Assembly: GCF_039555335.1 (NCBI RefSeq)
Contig: NC_092646.1
Location: forward strand, 21,287,029 to 21,351,028
DNA length: 64,000 bases
Reading direction: 5' to 3'
From: Amphiura filiformis
Lineage: Eukaryota > Echinodermata > Ophiuroidea > Amphilepidida > Amphiuridae
The notes under the pieces were generated by a model. That model was not told where the DNA came from, did not search any database, and saw only the letters and a list, made by a program, of their open reading frames with translations. This document shows positions 22,544-33,365 of this stretch, in pieces (the first letter of the stretch is position 1; the number at the start of each line of letters is the position of its first letter). Made by a program: the position numbers and the translations under genes.

Positions 22544-23734
22544 GGGCTGATATTCATAAAACCACGCTAGGCCTAGTTGACAGCTAAAATTGACTTTAGC
22601 AAGCTGCTAAGCCTAGCTGATTGCTAATTCTTATTCATAAAACCCAGTTAGAGTTAGCAACATTCTAAAATTTTGCCAAAACTTAGAGTTGATCTGGGGC
22701 AGCGCTAAGTCACTAGTTGACAACTAGTCTTAATGATTTTGAACTAAGTTTGACATGATTTATTGTTTTAATTTCATATTAACTGTTGTCAATTATGAAA
22801 ATAATGTTCTCAGAATATTCTGTTTCTGAGGTCTTCAGTGTGTTTTACACATAAGAAACTGTCTTAAAAAAACACAACAAATTTAGGGTGAATGAATAAA
22901 CATTGAACTAAGCCAGTATTGTTTAACCAAATTGCACAAGAAAAATGATTATGATATAGCAAGTAATCTTTAGTTAAGCAGATATGTTCAATCGAAGCAA
23001 TTCTGTTCAATTGTTTGATACGTAAAATATATATTTTGGAGACATGTTACCAATGTTCTCTTTGGTAAAGATGCATGACTTATTTTCAATAACAAATTAT
23101 ATGTCAATTTGATAAAGATAAATCTTGCTTGGCTTTTGTCAGGACAACAAGCAAGATATATCATATGCTATTAAATTATCTAATATTATTTACACAGTGT
23201 TGCTCATGAAGCTAAATGAGCAGCGTTAAGTGGATGCATGTTGTTTTCTATTTGATGAAGCAATATAGTATGTATAGTATGTTTTTACAACAAACCAAGG
23301 ACTTAACATGTATATGAACTTTACTTGTTCAGAGTATCTTTTTTAATTTAATTTGCCGTAACAACCTTGTAGGCCTATATAGCTTACAAAATACACATGT
23401 AATTTTATTAACGAAATCTCAATGAAGACCATCAGCAATGAGTCATTACATTTTGATCATTTTGACTGTGGTTCAGAGCTCAAGTATAATAGACATGTAT
23501 TATATAAGCCTATTGTATTAGATGTTACACAACTGTTGAAGGCCATAGCACCCAAAACACCCAAATAAGTTATCAGCTAAATATTTCTAGTTGATAGCTA
23601 GTTAGCAAAGTGTTTAGCAAGGTTTTATGAATAAGAAATTAGTTGATTGCTACGTAGCTATCAACTAGTGGATTTAGCATCTTGCTAAGCACTAGTTGGT
23701 TGCTAATTTAGCAAGGCTTTATGAATATCGGCCC
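22544..23734 (+). mobile_element. Third-level element, tandem copy 1 (1191 bp)
   Basis: TIR-like ends: GGGCTGATATTCATAAA at the start and TTTATGAATATCGGCCC at the end. Subterminal arms are rich in mirrored TTAGCAA/TAGTTGAC words. There is no ORF. The copy is almost identical to the next two, from which it is separated by a single T. Confidence 0.85.
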
Positions 23735-23735
23735 T

Positions 23736-24937
23736 GGGCTGATATTCATAAAACCTCGCTAGGCCTAGTTGACAGCTAAAATTGACTTTAGCAAGCTGCT
23801 AAGCCTAGCTGATTGCTAATTCTTATTCATAAAACCCAGTTAGAGTTAGCAACATTCTAAAATTTTGCCAAAACTTAGAGTTGATCTGGGGCAGCGCTAA
23901 GTCACTAGTTGACAACTAGTCTTAATGATTTTGAACTAAGTTTGACATGATTTATTGTTTTAATTTCATATTAACTGTTGTCAATTATGAAAAATAACGT
24001 TCTCAGAATATTCTGTTTCTGAGGTCTTCAGTGTGTTTTACACATAAGAAACTGTCTTAAAAACACACAACAAATTTAGGGTGAATGAATAAACATTGAA
24101 CTAAGCCAGTATTGTTTAACCAAATTTGCACAAGAAAAATGATTATGATATAGCAAGTAATCTTTAGTTAAGCAGATATGTTCAATCGAAGCAATTCTGT
24201 TCAATTGTTTGATACGTAAAATATATATTTTGGAGACATGTTACCAATGTTCTCTTTGGTAAAGATGCATGACTTATTTTCAATAACAAATTATATGTCA
24301 ATTTGATAAAGATAAATCATGCTTGGCTTTTGTCAGGACAACAAGCAAGATATCCCTGATATATCATATGCTATTAAATTATCTAATATTATTTACACAG
24401 TGTTGCTCATGAAGCTAAATGAGCAGCGTTAAGTGGATGCATGTTGTTTTCTATTTGATGAAGCAATATAGTATGTATAGTATGTTTTTACAACAAACCA
24501 AGGACTTAACATGTATATGAACTTTACTTGTTCAGAGTATCTTTTTAATTTAATTTGCCGTAACAACCTTGTAGGCCTATATAGCTTACAAAATACACAT
24601 GTAATTTTATTAACGAAATCTCAATGAAGACCATCAGCAATGAGTCATTACATTTTGATCATTTTGACTGTGGTTCAGAGCTCAAGTATAATAGACATGT
24701 ATTATATAAGCCTATTGTATTAGATGTTACACAACTGTTGAAGGCCATAGCACCCAAAACACCCAAATAAGTTATCAGCTAAATATTTCTAGTTGATAGC
24801 TAGTTAGCAAAGTGTTTAGCAAGGTTTTATGAATAAGAAATTAGTTGATTGCTTACGTAGCTATCAACTAGTGGATTTAGCATCTTGCCAAGCACTAGTT
24901 GGTTGCTAATTTAGCAAGGCTTTATGAATATCGGCCC
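23736..24937 (+). mobile_element. Third-level element, tandem copy 2 (1202 bp)
   Basis: Same ends and interior as copy 1, in the same orientation, differing by few substitutions and small indels, e.g. an extra 'ccctgatata' near 24353. One T separates it from copies 1 and 3. Confidence 0.85.
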
Positions 24938-24938
24938 T

Positions 24939-25941
24939 GGGCTGATATTCATAAAACCACGCTAGGCCTAGTTGACAGCTAAAATTGACTTTAGCAAGCT
25001 GCTAAGCCTAGCTGATTGCTAATTCTTATTCATAAAACCCAGTTAGAGTTAGCAACATTCTAAAATTTTGCCAAAACTTAGAGTTGATCTGGGGCAGCGC
25101 TAAGTCACTAGTTGACAACTAGTCAGTCTGCATTTATTGTTTTAATTTCATATTAACTGTTGTCAATTATGAAAATAATGTTCTCAGAATATTCTGTTTC
25201 TGAGGTCTTCAGTGTGTTTTTCATATACGAAATTGTCTTAAAACACACAACAAATTTAGGGTGAATGAATAAACATTGAACTAAGCCAGTATTGTTTAAC
25301 CAAATTTGCACAAGAAAAATGATTATGATATAGCAAGTAATCTTTAGTTAAGCAGATATGTTCAATCGAAGCAATTCTGTTCAATTGTTTGATACGTAAA
25401 ATATATATTTTGGAGACATGTTACCAATGTTCTCTTTGGTAAAGATGCATGACTTATTTTCAATAACAAATTATATGTCAATTTGATAAAGATAAATCAT
25501 GCTTGGCTTTTGTCAGGACAACAAGCAAGATATATCATATGCTATTAAATTATTGTTGCTATGATTTGCCGTAACAACCTTGTAGGCCTATATAGCTTAC
25601 AAAATACACATGTAATTTTATTAACGAAATCTCAATGAAGACCATCAGCAATGAGTCATTACATTTTGACTGTGGTTCAGAGCTCAAGTATAATAGACAT
25701 GTATTATATAAGCCTATTGTATTAGATGTTACACAACTGTTGAAGGCCATATAGCACCCAAAACACCCAAATAAGTTATCAGCTAAATATTTCTAGTTGA
25801 TAGCTAGTTAGCAAAGTGTTTAGCAAGGTTTTATGAATAAGAAATTAGTTGATTGCTTACGTAGCTATCAACTAGTGGATTTAGCATCTTGCTAAGCACT
25901 AGTTGGTTGCTAATTTAGCAAGGCTTTATGAATATCGGCCC
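24939..25941 (+). mobile_element. Third-level element, tandem copy 3 (1003 bp, internally deleted)
   Basis: Same orientation and ends. It lacks a short segment near 25125 (junction 'ctagtcagtctgcattt') and a longer one near 25555 ('aaattattgttgctatgat'), which together explain the roughly 190-bp shortfall. Confidence 0.85.
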
Positions 25942-26070
25942 TGGGGGGGGGATGCACATTAAAACCTGGTAGATACCGGACTATTTTGGGAAAAAAATCC
26001 ATATCTTCAATATGGAAGGTCAAAATTTTCAATTGGCCGACGGCTTTTCCTCCCTGCTACATACACTTTA

Positions 26071-26734
26071 AGGGCTGGGGTATGAACGTTTGGACAGTAT
26101 TTATTGTGGGACATTAGAGCACATCAGACATATCGAATTGCATTCTGAATACGAAGAATGTCATTCTGATATCAAATAATTTTGATTTTTGAAATTGCAA
26201 TTTAATACACATTTTATGGCAAATAATTAAAAATTGATATTTTTGATATTTAACAGCACTTGAAGTAAACTTTATATATCTGATGATTTATACTTAAAGT
26301 GTATGTAGGTGGGATGAAAAGCCGACGATCAATTGAAAATTTTGACCTTTCAGTATTGAAGATATGGATTTTTTTTCCCAAAACACCAAAAAAAATTAGG
26401 TCTTTTTGGGAAAAAATCCATATCTTCAATATGAAAGGTCAAAATTTTCAATTGACCGTCGGCTTTTCCTCCTACTACATACACTTTAAGAATATGTCAT
26501 TAGATTTATATAATTTACTTCGAGGACTGTTACATGTATATATCAAAATTTGAAAAATATCAAATTTTTATAATTTGTCATAAAATTTGTATTATATTGT
26601 GATTTTCAAAAATGAAAATTATTTGATATCAGAAAGACATGCTTCAGTATTCAGAATGCAATTCGATAGGTCTGAGGTGCTCTCATGTCCCACAAAAAAT
26701 ACTGTCGAAACAATAAATGCTCATTTTAGATCCC
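26071..26734. mobile_element. Outer foldback element, copy 2, intact
   Basis: Left end AGGGCTGGGGTATGAACG; right end mirrored with 'cgaaacaataaatgctcatt' before CCCT. Left-arm 'cgaattgcattctgaat' mirrors 'attcagaatgcaattcg' at 26649. 'cattttatggcaaat' and the ATATCAAA stretches also pair. The apex lies near 26400 in 'ttaggtctttttggg'. Confidence 0.75.
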
Positions 26735-26975
26735 TTAAGAATATATCATTAGAGTTATATAATTTACTTGAGGACTGTTATATATCAAAATTTGAAAAAT
26801 ATCAAATTTTTATAATTTGTCATAAAATTTGTATTATATTGTGATTTTCAAAAATGAAAATTATTTGATATCAGAAAGACATGCTTTGTATTCAGAATGC
26901 AATTCGATAGGTCCGAGGTGCTCTCATGTCCCACAAAAAATACTGTTGAAACGCAATAAACGCTCATTTTAGATA
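26735..26975 (+). repeat. Tandem duplication of the right arm of the previous element
   Basis: 'ttaagaatatatcattagag' onward repeats 26489-26734 almost exactly, through 'cagaatgcaattcgatagg' to 'aatactgttgaaac'. It is a 240-bp direct repeat. Confidence 0.8.
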
Positions 26976-27065
26976 AGAGCAACAAATTTCAACAAAAAAT
27001 AACACACAAAACACTTTTATAAGGTTTCATAAATTTTACATTTATTTCACTTTTTCAAGTTTAGT

Positions 27066-27487
27066 CTCAATTGGCTAATCCATTTGAAATCCACACCCCA
27101 CTGAGGAATATTTTCCAACCAAATTCAAAAGTTTAAATATAATTCCAGATCCAAACACTCTGAGCACACATAATCCCACCCAATAGACTTTTGAACTTGC
27201 CTAAATTATACATGTTCCCATTTCAGACTGAAAATACATGTGTCTGCAAGGTGTTTACATGTGTATGCTCAGCCACTGAAAAAGTAGAAAAGGTGTTGAA
27301 AATTTTGGAATTCCAAACAAAATGTTCTCATTTGAAGCGAAAGAATTGTGTACAATCCAATGGATTTAATGCCAACAGTTTTCAATTATTTTAGCATACA
27401 CCTGGATGAACAGAAGGTACAACTGGAATTGAGTTGACTTCTGTGTAATCTTCCACATGGGGGGTGTGGATTTTAAATGGCACAGCC
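27066..27487. mobile_element. Long, interrupted MITE, GGGCTATTCC family
   Basis: 'tggctaatccatttgaaatcc' on the left, 'ggtgtggattttaaatgg' on the right. The interior contains 'gcacacataatcccaccca...ttgaacttgcctaaat...aaggtgtttacatgt', which recurs in direct orientation at 28913-29010, so another repeat is embedded. Confidence 0.55.
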
Positions 27488-27606
27488 GAATATATTTTCA
27501 TACATTTATTTCTTGCATAGGAATTTATAACTTGCATAGTATTATAACATTATACTATATAATATATTTCATCAAAATATTGACTTTGCAGTTACACCTA
27601 GGATCA

Positions 27607-27750
27607 GGCTTTTCTATTTAAAATCCATACACCCTAAGGAAGACCCGACCTTAAAATAATTATCCCACACAGGGGTGTAGATTGCAGGTAGCCCCATTAA
27701 GGTTGTGTCTTCAATAAAGGGTGTATGGATTTCAACTGGATTAGTCCATT
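27607..27750. mobile_element. MITE copy, GGGCTATTCC family
   Basis: 'atttaaaatccatacaccct' on the left, 'gggtgtatggatttcaactgg' on the right; 144 bp and diverged. Confidence 0.6.
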
Positions 27751-27759
27751 TCTATTATC

Positions 27760-27951
27760 AAGCACAATCAGTCGGAACTATTGATTTTGAGATATAACCT
27801 GTTGTTTTGGAAACTCTTTAATTGCTCATATCTTTGGAACTGGTTGTTCAATTTCAATTTCAATGGAGTTTTCTTCAAAATGAAGCTTTGTAAATTATTT
27901 TTACTACCCTATATAAGAGTTCCGGCTGATTTTGCTTGATCACATCACATA
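27760..27951. mobile_element. Second copy of the 3565-3778 foldback
   Basis: 'atcaagcacaatcagtcgga' and 'ttttgagatata' then 'gaactggttgttcaatttca' match the first copy. The right end is 'ttgcttgatcacatcaca', which mirrors the left. Confidence 0.6.
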
Positions 27952-28009
27952 AAAGTAAATGCAAGCTGTTCTGAATATTTCCAGGCTTTCTTTTGTTTTA
28001 GATCAAGGT

Positions 28010-28550
28010 ATCAGTACAATAAATAAGCAGTTCACCAATCATGACCTTACAGCCAAAGTGAGGGTCGCTTTCAAAAATCGAGGTAACTATAATGACCGCA
28101 AGGATGTTTTCTTTATTTGAGATATCAGTGACGGCAAATTATGCAGAATTACCCCAGTTATGAAAGTAAAACTGATAGAAGGTACATATTCAATAGTTAT
28201 ACCCATATTAGCCTGTGCATAAGACAATAACTTTAACCAACATGTTTGATCATGGCGAGTGCCACAGACAATGTAATGGTGTGCTTGCTATAACATTGAC
28301 CATGTTGTAGGAAAGTGAAAACTCATAAAATGTATGTGTACAAACCCATAGGAATGCATACATTTGAATTTGAACCTTCCATCGGTTTTACTTTCATAAT
28401 TAACTTTGTTATTTCTGCATTATTTGCCATTACTGATATCTCTAATTAAAGGAAACATCCTTGCCGTCATTATGGTTGATTTTTGAAAATCAAACCTCAC
28501 TTTGCGGCGTGAGCTGTTACTACCTTATTTATTGTGCTGACTGCAACAAG
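28010..28550. mobile_element. Foldback element (about 540 bp)
   Basis: Left arm 'caataaataagcagttcacc' with 'aaagtgagggtcgctttcaa' and 'gatatcagtgacggcaaatt'. The right arm mirrors it with 'catta-ctgatatctc', 'cctcactttgcggc' and 'ccttatttattgtgctgac'. No ORF. Confidence 0.6.
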
Positions 28551-29612
28551 GACTTAAACAAAAAATGAATAGATATTTGTCCTGATATCTATCACTAGAG
28601 AAGAATTGATTAACAAAAGTACAAGCTTTGTAAAGATCAAAAATGAAAGATTCAATTTAATTAATCGGGGGTTGAGTCATATTGAGGGCATTTTAAGAAA
28701 ATGGCAAAGAAGGTTGTTATGTCCTGCAGGGGTATGGGTATGGAAAAAATATGCACCTACAAGTAATATGGAAGGGGGAAAAATTACTCCCATGAAACTG
28801 CCACTAGCACCATTTTCATGATATTCTGACTGACTAAACCCCCTTCTAGATCTAGGATAATCAATTTCAATCAAGATCAAGAAGTTTATGGAACTAGAAC
28901 TTGCTGTACTTTGAGCACACATAATCCCAACACAGACTATTTTGAACTTGCCTACACATTGTACATGTTCATTTCAGGCTGAACATAGATGCATCTTCAA
29001 GGTGTTTACATGTATGGTCACTGCTCAGCCATGTGAGTTGCTGATCATGAGATCACATCAATGAGGACCTGGCTTCCATGTTCGCAAGTCTGATGACTCT
29101 GCTGATGAAGAGCCAGTGAACAGATCGATCGCAATGTTACTGAAAATTATTGGCATTTTGGTCCATGTTGGAACATAAAAAGTTTTGATAATGGCAGAAG
29201 AAGTTAATTTCTGTCACTGTCTGTTAGTGCTGTCATCATTCACACAAACAATGTCCACATTTTTTGACCAGATCCTGCACAATATGGTCCAATTGACACA
29301 AACAAACTTTATGTAAGTGTGTATGTCATCTCCCCTTGGCATCATACCAATCTCTAGAAAGAATTCCGCACAATTGGCTCTATTTCATCCTCACACCTTT
29401 TTCATCCTCTACACAAGTCCCTAAAAAGATTGCACAGGTTATATGTTGCTTGGACGGATTCTTTCATAATTATATTGCACCACTTTTAGTTGACTTCATA
29501 GCACTGCTGATCTCACTTGTCCTTTTCTTTGAAATAGGAAGCTGAAATGTGAACCGAGGAAATGAATACATGTAAGTTACAAGTTTAATTTGATAAAACA
29601 AAGCTCAAAACA
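28551..29612. other. 1.1 kb with no gene recognised
   Basis: Includes the second copy (28913-29035) of the segment also seen at 27145-27270. No credible coding exon; the missing last PFN4 exon could not be placed here. Confidence 0.4.
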
Positions 29613-29945
29613 TTTTGTTTTTTGGTGACAGTGTCATCAGTAAACCACTGAGTTTTTCAAAAGCTGGTGTTGTTGTGATGATCCAACAGCTGATAAAGCA
29701 GTGGATCATAAACACAACAGAGATAGTAGACTCCTCGTCTCTGCTCCCTCGTAACTCCTTGCCCCCCCCCTCCAGATGATCTGGATTGGCTCTCTGATCC
29801 ATCTTTCTTTGCAACTAAGTCTAACATCACTACCGGAAGTGACACATAACTTCCCTCCAGTCATCAGCTATTGGATCATCAGAACAACACCAGCTTTGAA
29901 AAGGTCAGTGGTTCATTGATGAAACTGTCAGTTAAAAAACAATTA
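29613..29945. mobile_element. Foldback element downstream of PFN4
   Basis: 'attttgttttttggtgacag' and 'tcatcagtaaaccactga' on the left mirror 'tcagtggttcattgatga' and 'ctgtcagttaaaaaacaat' on the right. The inner 'agctggtgttgtt' mirrors 'aacaacaccagct'. Confidence 0.65.
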
Positions 29946-29980
29946 TTAAGTTTTTGCTTGATTTTGTTGAATGAAACTCT

Positions 29981-30287
29981 TTAACCCTAACCGCCCTGAG
30001 TACTACAAAATACTACAAACAACTTCACTGCTGTGAAAGTGTATCCCACAGGATGTGATGATGCAATCACCGTAAGTGATAAATGGGCATGCTTTTGCTG
30101 GCCCAGCCAGCGTAAGACCCGTGGCTAAGTGTCGGCGGCCTAGTGCTTGGCATGCCAGGGGTCCCGGGTTCGAATCCCACCCAGAGCAAACAACTTCTTT
30201 GTTTGTTTTCTCTCTTTATTCCTCCCTTCTTTCCCTTCGAGTCCCCAAAAAGAACTTAGGCCGATAGGGTTAATAATAATAATAATA
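29981..30287 (+). mobile_element. tRNA-derived SINE, copy B, with (TAA)n tail
   Basis: Same family as 4939-5235: 'gccctgagtactacaaaata', 'tgtgatgatgcaatcaccg', A-box-like 'gtggctaagtgtcggc', B box GGGTTCGAATCCC near 30167-30179, then 'gagcaaacaacttctttg'. It ends in TAATAATAATAATAAT at 30270-30287, a typical SINE tail. It is better preserved at the 3' end than copy A. Confidence 0.8.
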
Positions 30288-30524
30288 CAAATTACTTCAC
30301 CCTGCTACGCGAGCATCCTCTCCTTTTTACCCCTAGCCACACCCACAACATGCACGCAAGATCACCCTCCTCTTCCGCATGCTCATTAAGCCTAACCGCC
30401 ATTCATGCTTCAAAATACAGGCTGTGTGTCTCCCTTTCAGTCGGCGGGGGAGGGCAACACATAGGGCATCTCTGACCAACCTCCTCTTGGGGCATTAGGG
30501 TTCAAGGTCATATTTGAAACTTAC

Positions 30525-30630
30525 CTAGTTTCTCAATAGCCTCTACACATATGCTTGGAAACATATTCTCATTGTATGTTCCCATCACTATCAGAGATGT
30601 TGTTTTCACTAGCACCAAACCAATCTTTTC
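30525..30630 (-). CDS. PFN4: Profilin-4 gene, penultimate exon
   Basis: On the - strand the acceptor is 'catttcag' and the donor GTAAGT. The exon starts in phase 0 and reads EKIGLVLVKTTSLIVMGTYN, then ENMFPSICVEAIEKL, with one base of a further codon. Human PFN4 has [35 protein letters not shown] in the same place, so the split codon is probably the Gly of that GDYL motif. These are the last two strands and the C-terminal helix of the profilin fold. The final exon, expected to encode only about 8-10 residues, was not found downstream. Confidence 0.88.
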
Positions 30631-30690
30631 CTGAAATGAGAGTAATAGAAAATAGAATTTTCACATCATTAAAGTGTCATGACTTTTATG

Positions 30691-31120
30691 TAAAGTCTGC
30701 ACAAAAAGTAACTCAGCTGTTATAAATACGCCTATAGATTCAGAACTAATAATTGTTTTCACAATATTTCAACATAGAGAGAAGGATGATTTAATTACAC
30801 GCATTTTGATACCCCATTCGTCAAATGTTGTTCAATATTAACAACACAGTAGTGCTTTTACAGAAAAATACCCGAATTAAAAAGTTGCAGTTTACAGCGA
30901 TCACTGGTTATAATGCCAGCACTGTAAACATGTAAAGCCCGCCATTATCTTCGCGCTTACTTCAAATCAATACAAGTAACTGCAACTTTTAAATTGGGGT
31001 ATCAAAATGCGCGCAAATAAATCATTCTTATTTTTATGTTGAAATAATGTGAAAACAATTATCAGTTCTGAATCTATAGGCTTATTTATAACAGCTGAGT
31101 TACTTTTTGTGCAGACTTTA
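30691..31120. mobile_element. Foldback MITE in PFN4 intron
   Basis: TAAAGTCTGCACAAAAAGTA at 30691 pairs with its reverse complement ending at 31120. Pairing continues through 'actcagctgttataaata' and 'gattcagaact'. An inner stem pairs 'agttgcagtttacag' with 'agtaactgcaac'. This is a two-tier hairpin. Confidence 0.75.
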
Positions 31121-31136
31121 GTTCAATATGGTTATG

Positions 31137-31480
31137 GGAGTAGGTGGGGCTGGGCTCACACACTCCCATTTCAGAGATGACACTTTTTGAAGTATGATGG
31201 GCTAGCTGTTTAGACTCTCATTTTAGCATCACTGTCACCCAATAAGTTTTAACAAGTATATTTTACAAACCTTTGTGTCACCCAAACATATCCTACATAT
31301 CCCTTGTTTTTCAAAAAAAGGGGTGGGGGGTGGGGGCAGGGGATGCACACACTCTCATTTCAAGGGTGATGCTTATGATGGGCAGTTATAAGACCCTTTA
31401 CAATATTGCTGTATGCTGTTACCCAATAACTCTATATATATTTTACAAACTTATGCTGTCACCACAGATATTTCTAATAC
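31137..31480 (+). repeat. Two-copy direct repeat, about 205-bp period
   Basis: 'acacactcccatttcagaga...gtcacccaataag...tattttacaaacct' at 31150-31280 recurs as 'acacactctcatttcaaggg...ttacccaataact...tattttacaaactt' at 31347-31452. It is in a PFN4 intron. Confidence 0.6.
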
Positions 31481-31544
31481 TTTCTTTTTACTATTTTGTC
31501 AATTTATCCTGCAGAAAAGTACATGTACTTCAATTTAATTCTAT

Positions 31545-31820
31545 ACAGGGTTCCTGCACCTTGAAGCCTTTAAAATTCAAGGACTTTTCAAGGACTTTCA
31601 AGGTCCAAAAGCATGATTTTCAAGGACTTACCACAACACAAAAATCATGATGCCACTCTTCATGCACCACGTATTAACGAAAGTGACAGCTCCTCGCCAC
31701 TCCCCAAATTTGGTCAAAATTATACTTTAAAATTTTCAAGGACTTAGGACCTTGTGCAAATTTCCAGGACTTTCAAGGTGTTTCAAATTCAAGGACTTTC
31801 AAGGACCGTGGAAACCCTGT
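31545..31820. mobile_element. MITE with ACAGGGTT ends, CAAGGACTTTCAAGG repeats
   Basis: ACAGGGTTCCTGCACCTTGA on the left; the right end 'gtggaaaccctgt' mirrors it. The interior repeats 'caaggactttcaagg' several times in both arms. It sits in the intron between PFN4 exons 3 and 4. Confidence 0.7.
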
Positions 31821-31932
31821 ATATACTTAGCATTTATTTATCAGCTATTCTAATCAATTTCCCATTTTTTTTTTTTACCTGTTACTAAAACAGAGGGAAA
31901 TGATTATATGACCTGTGCCTGATATTACTTAC

Positions 31933-32067
31933 AGACTTGGCATATATTGAGTTCTTATCTGCTCTAACACACTTGTACAACTTCTCATTGAAAAATAACC
32001 CTTCATCTCTGGTTCTTGAGGGATCTTTGAAGGCATCTATGAACTTCTGGATCTGGTCTTGTGACAA
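31933..32067 (-). CDS. PFN4: Profilin-4 gene, third exon
   Basis: A 45-codon exon between 'gttttcag' and GTAAGT on the - strand, phase 0 at both ends. It reads LSQDQIQKFIDAFKDPSRTR, then GLFFNEKLYKCVRADKNSIY and AKS. Human PFN4 reads ...[22 protein letters not shown]; the YxCVRAD-xSxYAK block is diagnostic of profilin-4 rather than of profilins 1-3. Known family: PFN4 is a testis/sperm-enriched, divergent profilin that binds phospholipids and lacks the canonical actin-binding residues. A link to sperm or acrosome function here is inference from the family. Confidence 0.92.
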
Positions 32068-32728
32068 CTGAAAACAAAAAGAGAGAAATCTTGATACTGA
32101 TAAAACTATAAAAGCACATGTTCAAATGATACATGCAGAGCCAATATAAGTGATGATATTACATGAATCTTGCAATGTAACAATCTATAAATTTTCCCTG
32201 GTGTAGGGTTGGGAGGAATGCACTCGGGAAATAGTTAGCTTATACTATATTTGAAGAGAAGAAAATTAGCATGTTTCAAATATTTTCACATATTGCTAAC
32301 AACATGACCAATTGAATATGATCCTTAAAGTAATTTTTGAGTACTTCCATCGCCCAGGTATATGCTGGTGATCGGCGATCGCGTAGAATTGATGAGGTCT
32401 CCTCCCCTTCTACACACCGACGAGTGTTGGGGCAACGTTCTTGTTGTCAAGACCATTGATCAGCCAATCAGTGTGATTGTTTATCACTTCTGTGTTTGTG
32501 TTAGCTTGGTGCACAGCACAGACCAAGGAAGTAAAAAAATGAAGTAATATATGTTGAATTATGTTCTGCTTTTGTTAAACTCTTAGTTTGACCAACAGAT
32601 CTGATAATGTTGATAATCAGCAATGTTCAAAAGGATGGATTTAATGCCCACGTTGCCGTTTTGTGAAAATTCCAAAGATTCTCCGACTTCTTGGAATAAC
32701 AAGAATAGTAATGAACGGTCCTTCATTC

Positions 32729-32934
32729 CAGTGGCATAGCCAGAGGGCAAAGGAGGCAGCTGACCCCCTGTGAGAATCCCCCAATGGGATGCTGGCCCTC
32801 CTGATATTTAAAATTTGTAGGCTTTTTTTGTACTTTATAGCCCATTTTTGACCATTTCCGTCAAAATTTGCCCCTTTAAAGTTGCATTGCCACCCCCTTT
32901 GCCCACCCTCTGAAAAGTGCTGGCTACACTACTG
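32729..32934. mobile_element. hAT-type MITE with perfect 8-bp target duplication
   Basis: Ends CAGTGGCATAGCCAG and 'ctggctacactactg' (12 of 15 positions match in the inverted sense). CTTCATTC stands directly on both sides (32721-32728 and 32935-32942), an exact 8-bp duplication. Inside, 'gagggcaaaggaggca' mirrors 'cctttgcccaccctc'. It inserted in a PFN4 intron. CAG ends plus 8 bp indicate hAT. Confidence 0.85.
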
Positions 32935-33129
32935 CTTCATTCTATCTACAGCCATGTACATAGAATGCACTCCCTGATCCTCACATTCTAGGAATTGTGA
33001 AACAGGCCAACTTAAAAAAGGCAGCTTTAACATAATGATAAAAGCCCGGATATATCTTGACATAAAAAAAGAAAAGAAAATAGGGTGGGGGAAAGACGAT
33101 AAAAAAGAATTGTATATCATTAAACTTAC

Positions 33130-33258
33130 TGTGAATCCAGCAGAGCTTGCCCTCAATGAGACATCTTTTCTTCTGATTATGGCACAGTTCTCTACATGGC
33201 CTGTGGCTATCAAGGCATCATGGAGCAAGTTTTGTAACTGGTTCATCTTTGTCCGATC
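33130..33258 (-). CDS. PFN4: Profilin-4 gene, second exon (start of the classical profilin domain)
   Basis: A 43-codon exon bounded by 'tttcattacag' and GTAAGT on the - strand, phase 0 at both ends. It reads DRTK then MNQLQNLLHDALIATGHVEN, with SLRASSAGFT at its end. Human PFN4 starts [24 protein letters not shown], so the Met after DRTK (33244-33246) aligns with the usual start. Yet the exon is open from its acceptor, and the upstream exon joins it in frame, which gives an extended protein. Either Met could be used. Confidence 0.9.
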
Positions 33259-33350
33259 CTGTAATGAAACATAAAAAAATGCAAAATACAATATATGTCA
33301 ATGTGTCGTCATACAATTACAGTTGGATCACAGTCAGTGGCTGGACTGGT

Positions 33351-33365
33351 GGGGGGGGGGGGGGG
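33351..33365 (+). repeat. 15-base G run
   Basis: An uninterrupted G tract follows 'ggctggactggt' in a PFN4 intron, in what looks like a fragment of a CAGTGGCTGG-type MITE. Such runs could form G-quadruplexes and are error-prone in assembly. Confidence 0.7.

Larger units (their letters stand above)
21634..25985. mobile_element. Second-level palindromic element inserted in the outer foldback
   Basis: Ends are 'agtcgggtatctaccaggct' on the left and its near reverse complement 'acctggtagataccggact' on the right. The arms continue inward for hundreds of bases: 'tttcccggcactcc' at 21751 mirrors 'gagtgccgggaaa' at 22457, and 'ggccacacaggggccaaaaa' at 21952 mirrors 22248-22268. The centre is near 22110. 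Without the inserts it would be about 950 bp. It carries the third-level array in its right arm, between GTCC and TGGG. Confidence 0.8.
21297..26070. mobile_element. Outer foldback element, copy 1, interrupted by nested elements
   Basis: The left arm starts AGGGCTGGGGTATGAACG at 21297 and runs to about 21633, nearly identical to 26071-26410 of the adjacent copy. It is then interrupted by about 4.35 kb of nested DNA. It resumes near 25986 with 'ttgggaaaaaaatccatat' and ends in 'acatacactttaa' exactly where copy 2 begins. The outer part of its right arm is therefore missing or shared with copy 2. Confidence 0.75.

Noticed and set aside
29301..29330. Candidate last PFN4 exon (acceptor CCAAG, then Gly-Glu-Met...)
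   Set aside because: The phase fits but the residues do not resemble the profilin-4 C-terminus and the acceptor lacks a pyrimidine tract.
33035..33274. + strand frame opposite PFN4 exon 2
   Set aside because: It is the antisense shadow of a strongly supported exon.
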